The notes beneath the pieces are model-generated. The model did no database searches. It saw only the letters and a program-made list of their open reading frames with translations, and was not told where the DNA came from. Positions 1 through 6,225 of a stretch of DNA of 11,817 bases are shown piece after piece. Each line of letters starts with the position of its first letter. The first letter of the stretch is position 1. The translations under genes and the position numbers were made by a program. The stretch is taken from NCBI GenBank assembly GCA_903927685.1, contig CAIYOB010000237.1, forward strand, positions 1 to 11,817, written 5' to 3'. The stretch is from an uncultured Planctomycetaceae bacterium (lineage in GTDB: Bacteria > Planctomycetota > Planctomycetia > Pirellulales > Pirellulaceae).

Positions 1-27
1 GGACTCAGATGTACAGACGGCAATTGA
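1..27 (+). CDS. possible last codons of gspE (T2SS ATPase), partial
   Basis: Reading from base 1, the codons give GLRCTDGN followed by a TGA stop at 25-27, seven bases before the gspF start. T2SS and type IV pilus assembly ATPases (GspE/PilB) commonly end in a segment of the form EEVLRVT plus a few residues, and LRCTDGN fits that ending. In T2SS operons gspE usually lies directly before gspF. Only eight residues are visible, so the identity is an inference from position and a short resemblance. The stretch could also be non-coding. Confidence 0.35.
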   Translation, partial: GLRCTDGN

Positions 28-33
28 CCGGAC

Positions 34-1239
34 ATGCCCCAGTTCACCTACACCGCTCGAACGCTGGCCGGCGAAGACGTGGCCGGCTCGCTCACGGCGG
101 GCAGCAAGCGCGAGTTGCTGAGCGCCTTGGCCGAGCGGTCGCTGTTTCCGCTGCACGTGGCGGAGAAGCGGCCGTCGCCGTGGAAGCGGCAGCGGCGGGT
201 CAAGACTGCGGTGCTGGTCTCGAACCTGGCGCAACTGGCTGACCTGCTGCAGAACGGCGTGCCGCTGCTCGAGGCGCTCACGGTCCTGTCAGCGCAATGC
301 CCGCATCCTGGTCTGGCGGACATCCTGGCGGACGTGCGGGATCAAGTCGCCGAAGGCTCGCCGCTGGATGAAGCGTTGGCCAAGCACCTGGACGTGTTTG
401 GCGAGTTGGCGGTCAGCATGGTGCGGGCCGGGGCCGAGGGCGCTTTCCTGGAAGACGCCTTGAAACGCACGGCCGATTTTCTGGAACAACAGCAAGATCT
501 GAAATCCCGCGTGACCGGGGCGATGATTTACCCGGTCTTCCTGGCCAGCCTGGGCGTCGTGATCACCGTGGTCCTGGTGACGGTCTTTGTGCCCAAGTTC
601 GCCGAGCTGTTCGCGCGGCTGGAACAAGAGGGTGGCGGACTGCCGACGGCGACGGTGATCTTGCTGGGGCTCAGCGACTTCCTGGGCAAGTACGGCGTGT
701 TCGTGGCGGCGGCCTTGGCCGGCTTGGGTTTTTGGCTGCGGCGACTGGCTCGCAGCGAACGCGGCCGGATGTGGGTCGACCGCTGGAAGCTGAAGATCCC
801 GCTGGCCGGTCCGGTGTTTCACAGTTACGCCGTCTCGCGGTTTTGCCGGATCCTGGGCACTCTGCTGCACAACGGCGTTCCGCTGCTCCGGTCTCTCGAA
901 ATCAGCAGCGACTCGGCCGGGAACCGCGTCCTGGCCCAAGCGATCCGCAACTCGGCGGAAAACGTCTCCGCCGGCGAGACGCTGTCCGGTCCGTTGGCCG
1001 CCTGCGGGCTGATTCCCAAGCCGGTGATGGCGATGATTCACGTCGCGGAACAAGCGAACAACTTGGACCAGGTGCTGGTCACCATCGCCGACGGACTGGA
1101 CCGCCGCACCGCTCGGCAGATCGACGTGGTGGTCCGGCTGGCCGAGCCGGTGATGTTATTGGTGATGGGTGTTTTGATTGGGTTTGTGCTGGTGGCGCTG
1201 CTGCTGCCGGTCTTTGACACGATGACCATGATGGGGTAG
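34..1239 (+). CDS. gspF: type II secretion system inner-membrane platform protein GspF
   Basis: This 401-residue protein has the normal length for GspF/PilC, the polytopic inner-membrane protein that couples the GspE ATPase to pseudopilus assembly. The N-terminus (MPQFTYTARTLAGEDVAGSL) is the usual GspF opening. Two copies of the T2SSF domain follow: one at about residues 60-185, containing LADLLQNGVPLLEAL and MIYPVFL, and one at about 265-390, containing LGTLLHNGVPLLRSL and VAEQANNLDQVL. Three hydrophobic segments at about 165-190, 220-237 and 371-395 match the family's three membrane spans. The ATG at 34 gives the conserved family start; no strong Shine-Dalgarno is seen before it, which fits an internal operon gene close behind an upstream reading frame. 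gspG starts 19 bases downstream. Nothing looks broken. Confidence 0.96.
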   Translation: MPQFTYTARTLAGEDVAGSLTAGSKRELLSALAERSLFPLHVAEKRPSPWKRQRRVKTAVLVSNLAQLADLLQNGVPLLEALTVLSAQCPHPGLADILADVRDQVAEGSPLDEALAKHLDVFGELAVSMVRAGAEGAFLEDALKRTADFLEQQQDLKSRVTGAMIYPVFLASLGVVITVVLVTVFVPKFAELFARLEQEGGGLPTATVILLGLSDFLGKYGVFVAAALAGLGFWLRRLARSERGRMWVDRWKLKIPLAGPVFHSYAVSRFCRILGTLLHNGVPLLRSLEISSDSAGNRVLAQAIRNSAENVSAGETLSGPLAACGLIPKPVMAMIHVAEQANNLDQVLVTIADGLDRRTARQIDVVVRLAEPVMLLVMGVLIGFVLVALLLPVFDTMTMMG

Positions 1240-1241
1240 TG

Positions 1242-1250
1242 AAAAGGAGG
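1242..1250 (+). promoter_or_regulatory. strong ribosome binding site of gspG
   Basis: The sequence AAAAGGAGG ends eight bases before the gspG ATG at 1259. It is the best Shine-Dalgarno in the operon, which fits the major pseudopilin needing the highest expression of the set. It also fixes the gspG start. Confidence 0.7.
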
Positions 1251-1258
1251 ATAGGAAG

Positions 1259-1867
1259 ATGAACGCAACTGTACGCCGTCGCACTCGACACGCCGGGTTC
1301 ACGCTGACCGAAATGCTGATCGTACTGGCCATCCTCGTGATGTTGATGGCCCTGGTCGTACCACGCTTTCTGGGCGCCCAGAAAAAGGCGGACCGGCAGG
1401 CGGCCCAGGCCCAGGTCGAGCTGTTTCGCGGGGCCCTGGAACGGTTCGCCCTGGACACCAAGAACTTTCCGACGACCGAGCAGGGGCTGCAGGCTTTGCT
1501 GAGCGCACCCGGGGACGCCACAGAAGCCTCGGGGTCGGGCTCGGGCTCGAACGCGGTGTCCGGCTGGGATGGCCCCTATCTGAACAAGGATTCCATCGGC
1601 TTGGACCCGTGGAAGCACGAGTTTCAATACGCTTACCCGCCGGAGCGGGGCACCACCGACTTTCCCGATATCTGGTCCTTCGGCCCGGATGGCGAGGACA
1701 ACACGGCGGATGACATCTGCAGCTGGACGGTCAAGTCCGGCGAAGGCGGCGCCGAAGGCCAGCCCATGGAGGACCGCGACATCGACATCGACGTCAACGC
1801 CGGCGCGCCTCCGGGTGGCGGCGCTGCCCCCGGCGGCGACCTGCCTACCGCCGGCAGTCCGCGTTAG
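1259..1867 (+). CDS. gspG: type II secretion system major pseudopilin GspG
   Basis: GspG is the main subunit of the periplasmic pseudopilus. The class III leader is MNATVRRRTRHAG, with predicted prepilin-peptidase cleavage G13|F14 and the conserved Glu at mature position +5 (FTLTE). The hydrophobic helix spans about residues 14-36. GspG-specific features follow in order: PTTEQGLQALL at about 71-81, WDGPYL, DPW plus FQYAYP, and the calcium-binding loop GPDGEDNTADDI at about 142-153, with aspartates at 144, 151 and 152. GspG usually ends just after this loop at about 140-150 residues. Here about 45 extra residues follow, rich in Gly, Pro and Asp, and a short Ser-Gly run (SGSGSGS) sits before WDGPYL. 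The stop is TAG at 1865-1867. The 121-base gap before gspH is the largest gap in the operon. Confidence 0.95.
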   Translation: MNATVRRRTRHAGFTLTEMLIVLAILVMLMALVVPRFLGAQKKADRQAAQAQVELFRGALERFALDTKNFPTTEQGLQALLSAPGDATEASGSGSGSNAVSGWDGPYLNKDSIGLDPWKHEFQYAYPPERGTTDFPDIWSFGPDGEDNTADDICSWTVKSGEGGAEGQPMEDRDIDIDVNAGAPPGGGAAPGGDLPTAGSPR

Positions 1868-1938
1868 AGTCCGCGACACGTCAGCCGGCGGGGCTGGTCC
1901 CGCACGACGTGGCCGGCCATTTTCTTGACGAGCATTTC

Positions 1939-1985
1939 ACCCTCCCGCGCGCGGGAGGGTCGGACGCGGTAGCGGCCGGGGAGGG
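1939..1985 (+). repeat. REP-like palindromic element before gspH
   Basis: Positions 1939-1960 form a perfect 22-base palindrome, with arms ACCCTCCCGCG and CGCGGGAGGGT. A GC-rich linker follows, then a second GGGGAGGG at 1978-1985 that could also pair with the CCCTCCC arm. No T-run follows, so it does not look like an intrinsic terminator. From memory, short elements of the form CCCTCCC...GGGAGGGTCG...GGGGAGGG are scattered through planctomycete genomes; this was not checked here. The last GGGGAGGG lies three bases before the gspH ATG and could act as its Shine-Dalgarno. The rest of the gap (1868-1938) shows two GCCGGC motifs, at 1884-1889 and 1912-1917, and nothing else I can name. Confidence 0.6.
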
Positions 1986-1988
1986 CCA

Positions 1989-2720
1989 ATGCTTCCCACC
2001 GTCTTACAGCAATACCGCACGACCGCGGCCCGGCAGCGGCGCGCCCGCCCCGCGTTCACCCTGGTCGAATTGCTGATCGTCCTCGCCGTGCTGGCGGCGG
2101 TCCTGACGCTCAGCATCCCGTCCCTGCGCAAGCTGGCGATCAAAGGTGAGTTGCGGAACGCCGCGCGGCAAGTGCGGGTGACGTTGCTCCAAGCCCGCCT
2201 GACAGCCATCGAGTCGGGCGGCTTGACATACTTCCATTACCAGCCCGGCGGCGGGATGTTTGAGGCCGGCCGCGGCGCCGGTTCGGCCGACAGCACCTCG
2301 GAGACCGACGCCGTCCCGGCTGCCGTCGGGCTTGACCCGCCGGACACGGACTCGCGTGCGGCTGAGCCGCCCGCCGAGCCTCACACCCTGCCGCACGGCG
2401 TCTGGTTTGCCGATGCGGACACCGCGCAACCAGCGCAACCGTCAGGTGCGGGCGAGGAACTGCCCGCCGACGAGTCCTGGTCCGCGCCTCTGGTGTTCTA
2501 TCCCAATGGCCGGACTCGTAACGCCCAGCTCACCTTGTTCACCGACGCGTACCGCATTGAACTGGTGGTCCGCGGCCTGACGGGTACCGTGCAGATCTCG
2601 GAAGTGCAACGCCGGCCCGTCGAGGACGATCCGGCGGCGGCGGTCGGCGAGGAAGATCTGTCCGCGCCGGTCGGCGGGGAAGAACCGTCGCCGCCGGTCG
2701 GCGAGGAGGCGCCGCAATGA
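1989..2720 (+). CDS. gspH: type II secretion system minor pseudopilin GspH
   Basis: This 243-residue protein has a basic 22-residue leader, then FTLVELLIVLAVLAAVLTLSIPSL, the class III prepilin helix with Glu at +5 (residue 27). The residue before the cleavage site is Ala22 rather than the usual Gly. After the helix, LRNAARQVRVTLLQARLTAIESG at about 55-77 is the typical GspH/FimT region. The beta-rich globular part resumes at about 172-205 with PLVFYPNGRTRNAQLTLF. Between them lies a low-complexity insert at about 95-165 rich in Pro, Ala, Asp and Glu. The C-terminus is an acidic 9-residue repeat (PVGEE type). GspH is a minor pseudopilin that bridges the tip to GspG. Its TGA overlaps the gspI ATG. 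Assignment as GspH rests on FimT-like features and position between gspG and gspI. Confidence 0.88.
   Translation: MLPTVLQQYRTTAARQRRARPAFTLVELLIVLAVLAAVLTLSIPSLRKLAIKGELRNAARQVRVTLLQARLTAIESGGLTYFHYQPGGGMFEAGRGAGSADSTSETDAVPAAVGLDPPDTDSRAAEPPAEPHTLPHGVWFADADTAQPAQPSGAGEELPADESWSAPLVFYPNGRTRNAQLTLFTDAYRIELVVRGLTGTVQISEVQRRPVEDDPAAAVGEEDLSAPVGGEEPSPPVGEEAPQ
2640..2709 (+). repeat. 27-bp tandem repeat at the end of gspH
   Basis: The motif CGGTCGGCG recurs at 2641, 2668 and 2695, exactly 27 bases apart, giving about two and a half imperfect units. In frame it encodes AVGEEDLSA, PVGGEEPSP and PVGEEAPQ, a 9-residue acidic and proline repeat. The last unit contains GAGGAGG at 2703-2709, which is well placed as the Shine-Dalgarno for gspI (ATG at 2717). 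Confidence 0.75.
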
Positions 2721-3232
2721 CTGGCCGAGCTCGGCGCGGATTCTCGCTATTCGAGGTGCTGCTGGCGATCAGTATCCTACTGGCCAGCCTGATGGTGTTG
2801 GGTGAAATGGCCGCGGTCGGCCGCCGCCATGCGCGCGATGCCGAGCAGTTGAGCGCCGCCCAACTGGCCTGCCGCAGCCGGCTGAACGAGATCCTGGCGG
2901 GCGCGGCGCCGCTGGAATCCCAGGCGGCCAGCGAAATTGCCGAGTTGCCGGGCTGGTCCTGGAAGGTCCAGGTTGAGCCGCTCGGCCACTACGGCCTGTG
3001 CTCCGTGACCGTGACCGTCACCCGCGTCCGCCGCACCGCCCGCGTCGCTCCGGGAAGCCCGGACCCGTCAGACCCGTCAGACCCGTCAGACCCGTCAGAC
3101 GTGTCAGACACGTCTGACACGTCTGACACGTCTGAGATCCCGACCGAGGCAGGCGGAAAATCGTTTTCCTTGACGCGCTGGGTCCATGCCCCCGATCGCG
3201 AACCAGTTGACAGCGGGGGATTCGAGCCATGA
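2717..3232 (+). CDS. gspI: type II secretion system minor pseudopilin GspI
   Basis: GspI nucleates the pseudopilus tip together with GspJ and GspK. The leader MTGRARRG is followed by FSLFEVLLAISILLASLMVL, with cleavage predicted at G8|F9 and Glu at +5 (residue 13). The stretch ACRSRLNEILAG at about 51-62 and GWSWKVQVEPLGHYGLCSVTVTV at about 79-101 match the GspI core, which in relatives reads as AR.KMNE..AG and then a beta-sheet. A 24-residue run of DPS, DVS and DTS triplets (116-139) is inserted before the last predicted strand (SFSLTRWVHAPD). The 171-residue length exceeds the usual 120-130 because of this insert. The start is fixed by the ATGA overlap with gspH and GAGGAGG seven bases upstream. 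The stop overlaps the gspJ ATG. Confidence 0.92.
   Translation: MTGRARRGFSLFEVLLAISILLASLMVLGEMAAVGRRHARDAEQLSAAQLACRSRLNEILAGAAPLESQAASEIAELPGWSWKVQVEPLGHYGLCSVTVTVTRVRRTARVAPGSPDPSDPSDPSDPSDVSDTSDTSDTSEIPTEAGGKSFSLTRWVHAPDREPVDSGGFEP
3062..3133 (+). repeat. eight-unit 9-bp tandem repeat inside gspI
   Basis: Eight consecutive 9-base units run without a break: four GACCCGTCA, one GACGTGTCA and three GACACGTCT. They are in frame and encode (DPS)x4, DVS and (DTS)x3. The second half is close to the reverse complement of the first. AGACGTGTC (3097-3105) and GACACGTCT (3107-3115) are perfect inverted arms, and the outer units pair at seven of nine positions, so the array can fold back on itself. 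Such a run is prone to slippage, and each unit gained or lost keeps the reading frame. Confidence 0.9.
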
Positions 3233-4428
3233 CCGCGCGGCGTTTGCGCACCCCGGCCCAACGCCGGCCGGACACACCCGGCGCGGCTTGGGCACACGGA
3301 GTTTGCCGTCTGCCAGCGGCGCGCCGTCGGCCCGGCGGGTTCACGCTGGTCGAGATGCTCGTCGCGACAGCCTTGAGCGGCATGCTGCTGGCGGCCTTGT
3401 GGATGCTCATGAGCACCTATGGCGAGCTGTTCGACAAGGGCCAACGGCAAGTCGAACAGGCCCAGCTGTCCCGCGCGCTGCTGGAACAGATCGCCGACGA
3501 CTTGCGGAGCGCCATCCAGGATCCGCTGCCGAGCCAGGCCGGCGAGGCGGCGGGCGCCGGGCAGCGCCGCCGGTTTGGGCTGTTCGGTACGTCGCGCGAA
3601 CTGCGTTTCGACGTCCTGCAGCTGACTCCGCAACTGCCCAACCCGGTCCCGGTGGGCCAGGCGGCCGCCGCAGAGGATGCGCAGACGGCGCCCCGCGTTC
3701 CGGAGCTGCGCACCGTGCACTACACGTTCCTGGAGCCGGCGACGTCCGAGGACGGCGAGCTGTCGCCGACCGGCCCTCAGGGGCTGGTCCGCACCGAACT
3801 CGACTTTGAGACGCCGCTGGCGAGCGACCCCACTGCAGCTCGAGCGGCGACGGGAGCGGCGGCTTCGGCCGATGTGGCGGATCTGGACCTTGAGCCGGCG
3901 GACGAGCCGTCGGCAGGGGCACCGAAAGTCGCTCTCGACGACACCCGGCTGGAGGTCCCCGAGGTCGCCTCTGTCCAGTTTCGCTATTTCGATGGGCGAG
4001 GCTGGTCGGACGCCTGGAACAGCTTGGATCGCAAAGCGTTGCCGGCCGCGGTGGCCGTCGAATTGCAGTTGACGGACTGGGCGGCGGTGGAATCCGAGCG
4101 CCGGCCGGACGGTGACTCGCCGGCCATCGTCGAGCCCGCCTTGCCATCCGAGGGCCTGGACGCGGCGGAGCCCGCCGACGACATGGAGCAGGAAACAGCC
4201 GCCGCTCCGCCAGTTCTGGCCACCTATCGCCTGGTTGTCGACCTGCCCGGCTCGCCCAATTATCGGCCGGCTGCCGTCGAGCCACCGCCGGCGGACGGCC
4301 AGCCGGCGCGCGTGCCGGTCCGCCTGCCCGCGCGCGTGCCGGAACGCCGCGTCGCTCCCCCGCGTTGGACACGGCCCGCCGAGACTCCTGCCTTGCCCGA
4401 GGACTGGCTCAGGACGGGAAAACGATGA
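3229..4428 (+). CDS. gspJ: type II secretion system minor pseudopilin GspJ, enlarged
   Basis: The prepilin motif PGG|FTLVEMLVATALSGMLLAALW places cleavage at G37|F38, with Glu at +5 (residue 42). The ATG at 3229 overlaps the gspI stop and gives an unusually long 37-residue leader. LLEQIADDLRSAI at about 84-96 and the GspJ hallmark VASVQFRYFDGRGWSDAWNS, followed by LPAAVAVELQL (about 245-283), support GspJ, which normally ends shortly after such a segment. The protein is 399 residues against about 200 for typical GspJ. Extra material lies in an Ala/Glu/Asp-rich insert (about 190-240), another acidic insert (about 286-325) and a Pro/Arg-rich tail (about 345-399). GspJ is part of the GspI-J-K tip complex. 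The stop overlaps the gspK ATG. Confidence 0.92.
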   Translation: MTARRLRTPAQRRPDTPGAAWAHGVCRLPAARRRPGGFTLVEMLVATALSGMLLAALWMLMSTYGELFDKGQRQVEQAQLSRALLEQIADDLRSAIQDPLPSQAGEAAGAGQRRRFGLFGTSRELRFDVLQLTPQLPNPVPVGQAAAAEDAQTAPRVPELRTVHYTFLEPATSEDGELSPTGPQGLVRTELDFETPLASDPTAARAATGAAASADVADLDLEPADEPSAGAPKVALDDTRLEVPEVASVQFRYFDGRGWSDAWNSLDRKALPAAVAVELQLTDWAAVESERRPDGDSPAIVEPALPSEGLDAAEPADDMEQETAAAPPVLATYRLVVDLPGSPNYRPAAVEPPPADGQPARVPVRLPARVPERRVAPPRWTRPAETPALPEDWLRTGKR

Positions 4429-6167
4429 ACGCGACACGGCCCCGACGATCGCTGCGAACACCACTCAACCGGCGCGGGTTCATCGTGCTGGTCGTGATGA
4501 TCGTCATCGTGATGATCACCCTGGCCGGGCTCACTTATGTCATGACCCTGTCGACGGAAAACAAAGCCGTGCATCGGCAAGGCGACCAATTGCAGTTGGC
4601 GGAAGGCTTGGCCAGCGGCATGGAGCTGCTCAAGGCGTTCTGCAGCCAGTCCGCCCAGCTGCGCGAAGAGGCCGGCGGCACTCAGGACAACGCCGCCGCC
4701 TTCGGCAACCTGACGATTTCCTTGGGAGGCGGGGAGCAGGATGTGCTGCAGCTGAGTGTTGTCTCCCCCGGCGCCGAGGGCCAAGCCGACGGGGCGGTTC
4801 GCTTCGGCTTGCAGAACGAATCCGAGCGGCTGAACTTGGCGGTCCTGGCCGACTGGGAACAGCGCGTCCCGGGCAGCGCGTCGGCGGCCTTGCTGCAGTT
4901 GCCGGGGATGACCGAAGCGACCGCGGCGGCCATTCTGGATTGGCTGGATGCCGACGGCCAACCGCGTTCCGGCGGCGCCGAGGCCGAGTACTATGCGGGG
5001 TTGGGCCTGCCCTACGAACCACGCAACGGCGTGCCGGCGCTGCTGGAGGAACTGCTGTTGGTGCGCGACGTCAGCCGCCAGGCGTTGTTCGGCGGGGACG
5101 AGAACCTGGACTACCGCGTGGACGCCGGCGAGTCCCAGTCCGCAACGGCGCTGCCCTCGAGTCGCGGCGACGACGACCTGCCTTGGTCCCGCCTGCTGAC
5201 AGTGACCAGCGCGGAACGTAACCACTCGTGGGCGGGTCAACCGCGGGTCAATCTGAACGAGCGGGACCTGAAGAAGTTGCACGCCCAGCTGGTCGAAGCC
5301 CTCGACCAGCCCTGGGCCGACTTGGTGATCGCCTACCGCCAATTCGGCCCGGCCGCCGACGATGCGTCCATGCCGCCCGCGATGGAATCGCAGCCGCTAC
5401 GGGACGTGCCGAGCCGTGTCCGCCCGTCGCGCCGTGGGGCGGGGGCGGCCAGCGCCGGCTCGTTGGACTTGTCCGCGCCGGCCCGGTTCGAGATCGCCAG
5501 TGTCCTCGACCTGATCGGCGTCTCGGTCGCTGTGCCGGCCGGCGCAAAGGCGCCCCGAGTGGCCGGCAGGCCGGACGGGACGGCGCCGGCGGCGAGACCG
5601 GAGCCCCGTTCGGCCGAAGGCGTGCGCGTGCTAAGGTGCCCGCTGCGGGACGATTCCCCGGAGCTGTTCGACCAGTTGCCCCGGATCGTCGACCTGACGA
5701 CGACCACGGACCAGGCGGTCATCCGCGGCCGGGTCAACATCAACGCCGCGCCGCGGTGCGTGCTGCTGGGGATCCCGGGCCTGGATCCTGGGACGGTCGA
5801 CCGGATCCTGACGCTGCGGACCACGGGGTCGGACGCGTCCGACCTCGCTCGTCGTCAGGGCTTGTGGTTGTTGACCGAAGGACTGGTGGATCGCGCCGGC
5901 CTGAGAGACCTCTGGCCCTACATCACCGGCGGCGGCGACGTGTTCCGCGCCCAAGTGGTGGTGCAGCGGCCGGGCTCGACACGCCAGGCTCGCGCGGAAG
6001 TCGTCGTGGACGCCGCGCAATCGCCGCCGCGGCAGGTGTACTGGCGGGACCTGACGCTGCGGGGAGGCACGATTTCCGAGGAATCGCTGGGACGAGGGGC
6101 ATCCGAGAGCGGTCCGTCGTGGTCGGCGCCAGCCCGGCAATCCGGATCATCGCCAGAAGAGACTTGA
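4425..6167 (+). CDS. gspK: type II secretion system minor pseudopilin GspK
   Basis: GspK caps the pseudopilus tip. The chosen ATG at 4425 overlaps the gspJ TGA; an upstream TTG at 4365 in the same frame lies inside gspJ and is rejected. The leader ends RRG18|F19, followed by a long hydrophobic helix. As is normal for GspK, the +5 Glu is absent. The family core is clear: LNLAVLADWEQRV, QLPGMTEATAAAILDWLDAD plus YYAGLGLPYEPRNG and LEELLLVRDVS (about 130-225), then VNLNERDLKKLH (about 275-287), and a second helix-hairpin segment GRVNINAAPRCVLLGIPGLD (about 433-452). At 580 residues it is far longer than the usual 300-350. The added length comes from a Pro/Arg/Ala-rich linker at about 310-400 and a Ser-rich tail after about 550. 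gspL follows after 58 bases. Confidence 0.93.
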   Translation: MNATRPRRSLRTPLNRRGFIVLVVMIVIVMITLAGLTYVMTLSTENKAVHRQGDQLQLAEGLASGMELLKAFCSQSAQLREEAGGTQDNAAAFGNLTISLGGGEQDVLQLSVVSPGAEGQADGAVRFGLQNESERLNLAVLADWEQRVPGSASAALLQLPGMTEATAAAILDWLDADGQPRSGGAEAEYYAGLGLPYEPRNGVPALLEELLLVRDVSRQALFGGDENLDYRVDAGESQSATALPSSRGDDDLPWSRLLTVTSAERNHSWAGQPRVNLNERDLKKLHAQLVEALDQPWADLVIAYRQFGPAADDASMPPAMESQPLRDVPSRVRPSRRGAGAASAGSLDLSAPARFEIASVLDLIGVSVAVPAGAKAPRVAGRPDGTAPAARPEPRSAEGVRVLRCPLRDDSPELFDQLPRIVDLTTTTDQAVIRGRVNINAAPRCVLLGIPGLDPGTVDRILTLRTTGSDASDLARRQGLWLLTEGLVDRAGLRDLWPYITGGGDVFRAQVVVQRPGSTRQARAEVVVDAAQSPPRQVYWRDLTLRGGTISEESLGRGASESGPSWSAPARQSGSSPEET

Positions 6168-6193
6168 TGACAGGCCCCGCCCCAGGCGATAAT
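6164..6193 (+). promoter_or_regulatory. weak candidate promoter before gspL
   Basis: TTGATG (6164-6169, overlapping the gspK stop) and GATAAT (6188-6193) are separated by 18 bases, matching sigma-70 consensus at four and five of six positions. The sequence CGATA-A-TATCG at 6187-6197 is also a short inverted repeat. This is the only break without overlap between gspH and gspM. A second promoter would let gspL-gspM be expressed apart from the pseudopilins. A chance match is possible. Confidence 0.28.
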
Positions 6194-6225
6194 ATCGTTT
6201 CGCCGCCACCTGGAGAAATGCAACC

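Noticed and set aside
1925..1953. TTGACG at 1925-1930 as a -35 box of a promoter for gspH
   Set aside because: The expected -10 position falls inside the GC-only palindrome, with nothing like TATAAT at any suitable spacing.
1939..1960. The 22-base palindrome as an intrinsic terminator after gspG
   Set aside because: No U-run follows, and terminating here would cut off the rest of the operon. It is better described as a REP-like element, though partial attenuation cannot be excluded.
3062..3133. The 9-bp units as a CRISPR-like or iteron array
   Set aside because: The units are directly adjacent with no spacers, are in frame within gspI, and encode a simple DxS repeat.
2989..4464. A 491-codon open frame on the minus strand opposite gspI and gspJ, and similar long antisense frames at 289-1053 and 4260-5342
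   Set aside because: They lie exactly opposite well-supported T2SS genes, show no family motifs, and are rich in Arg, Pro and Gly as expected for antisense frames of GC-rich coding DNA.
4112..5221. A 369-codon plus-strand frame spanning the gspJ-gspK junction, with others at 5228-6310 and 6249-7067
   Set aside because: These are alternate frames of gspJ, gspK and gspL. Their composition is Arg/Pro/Ala-rich without hydrophobic cores or motifs, while the overlapping genes are clear.
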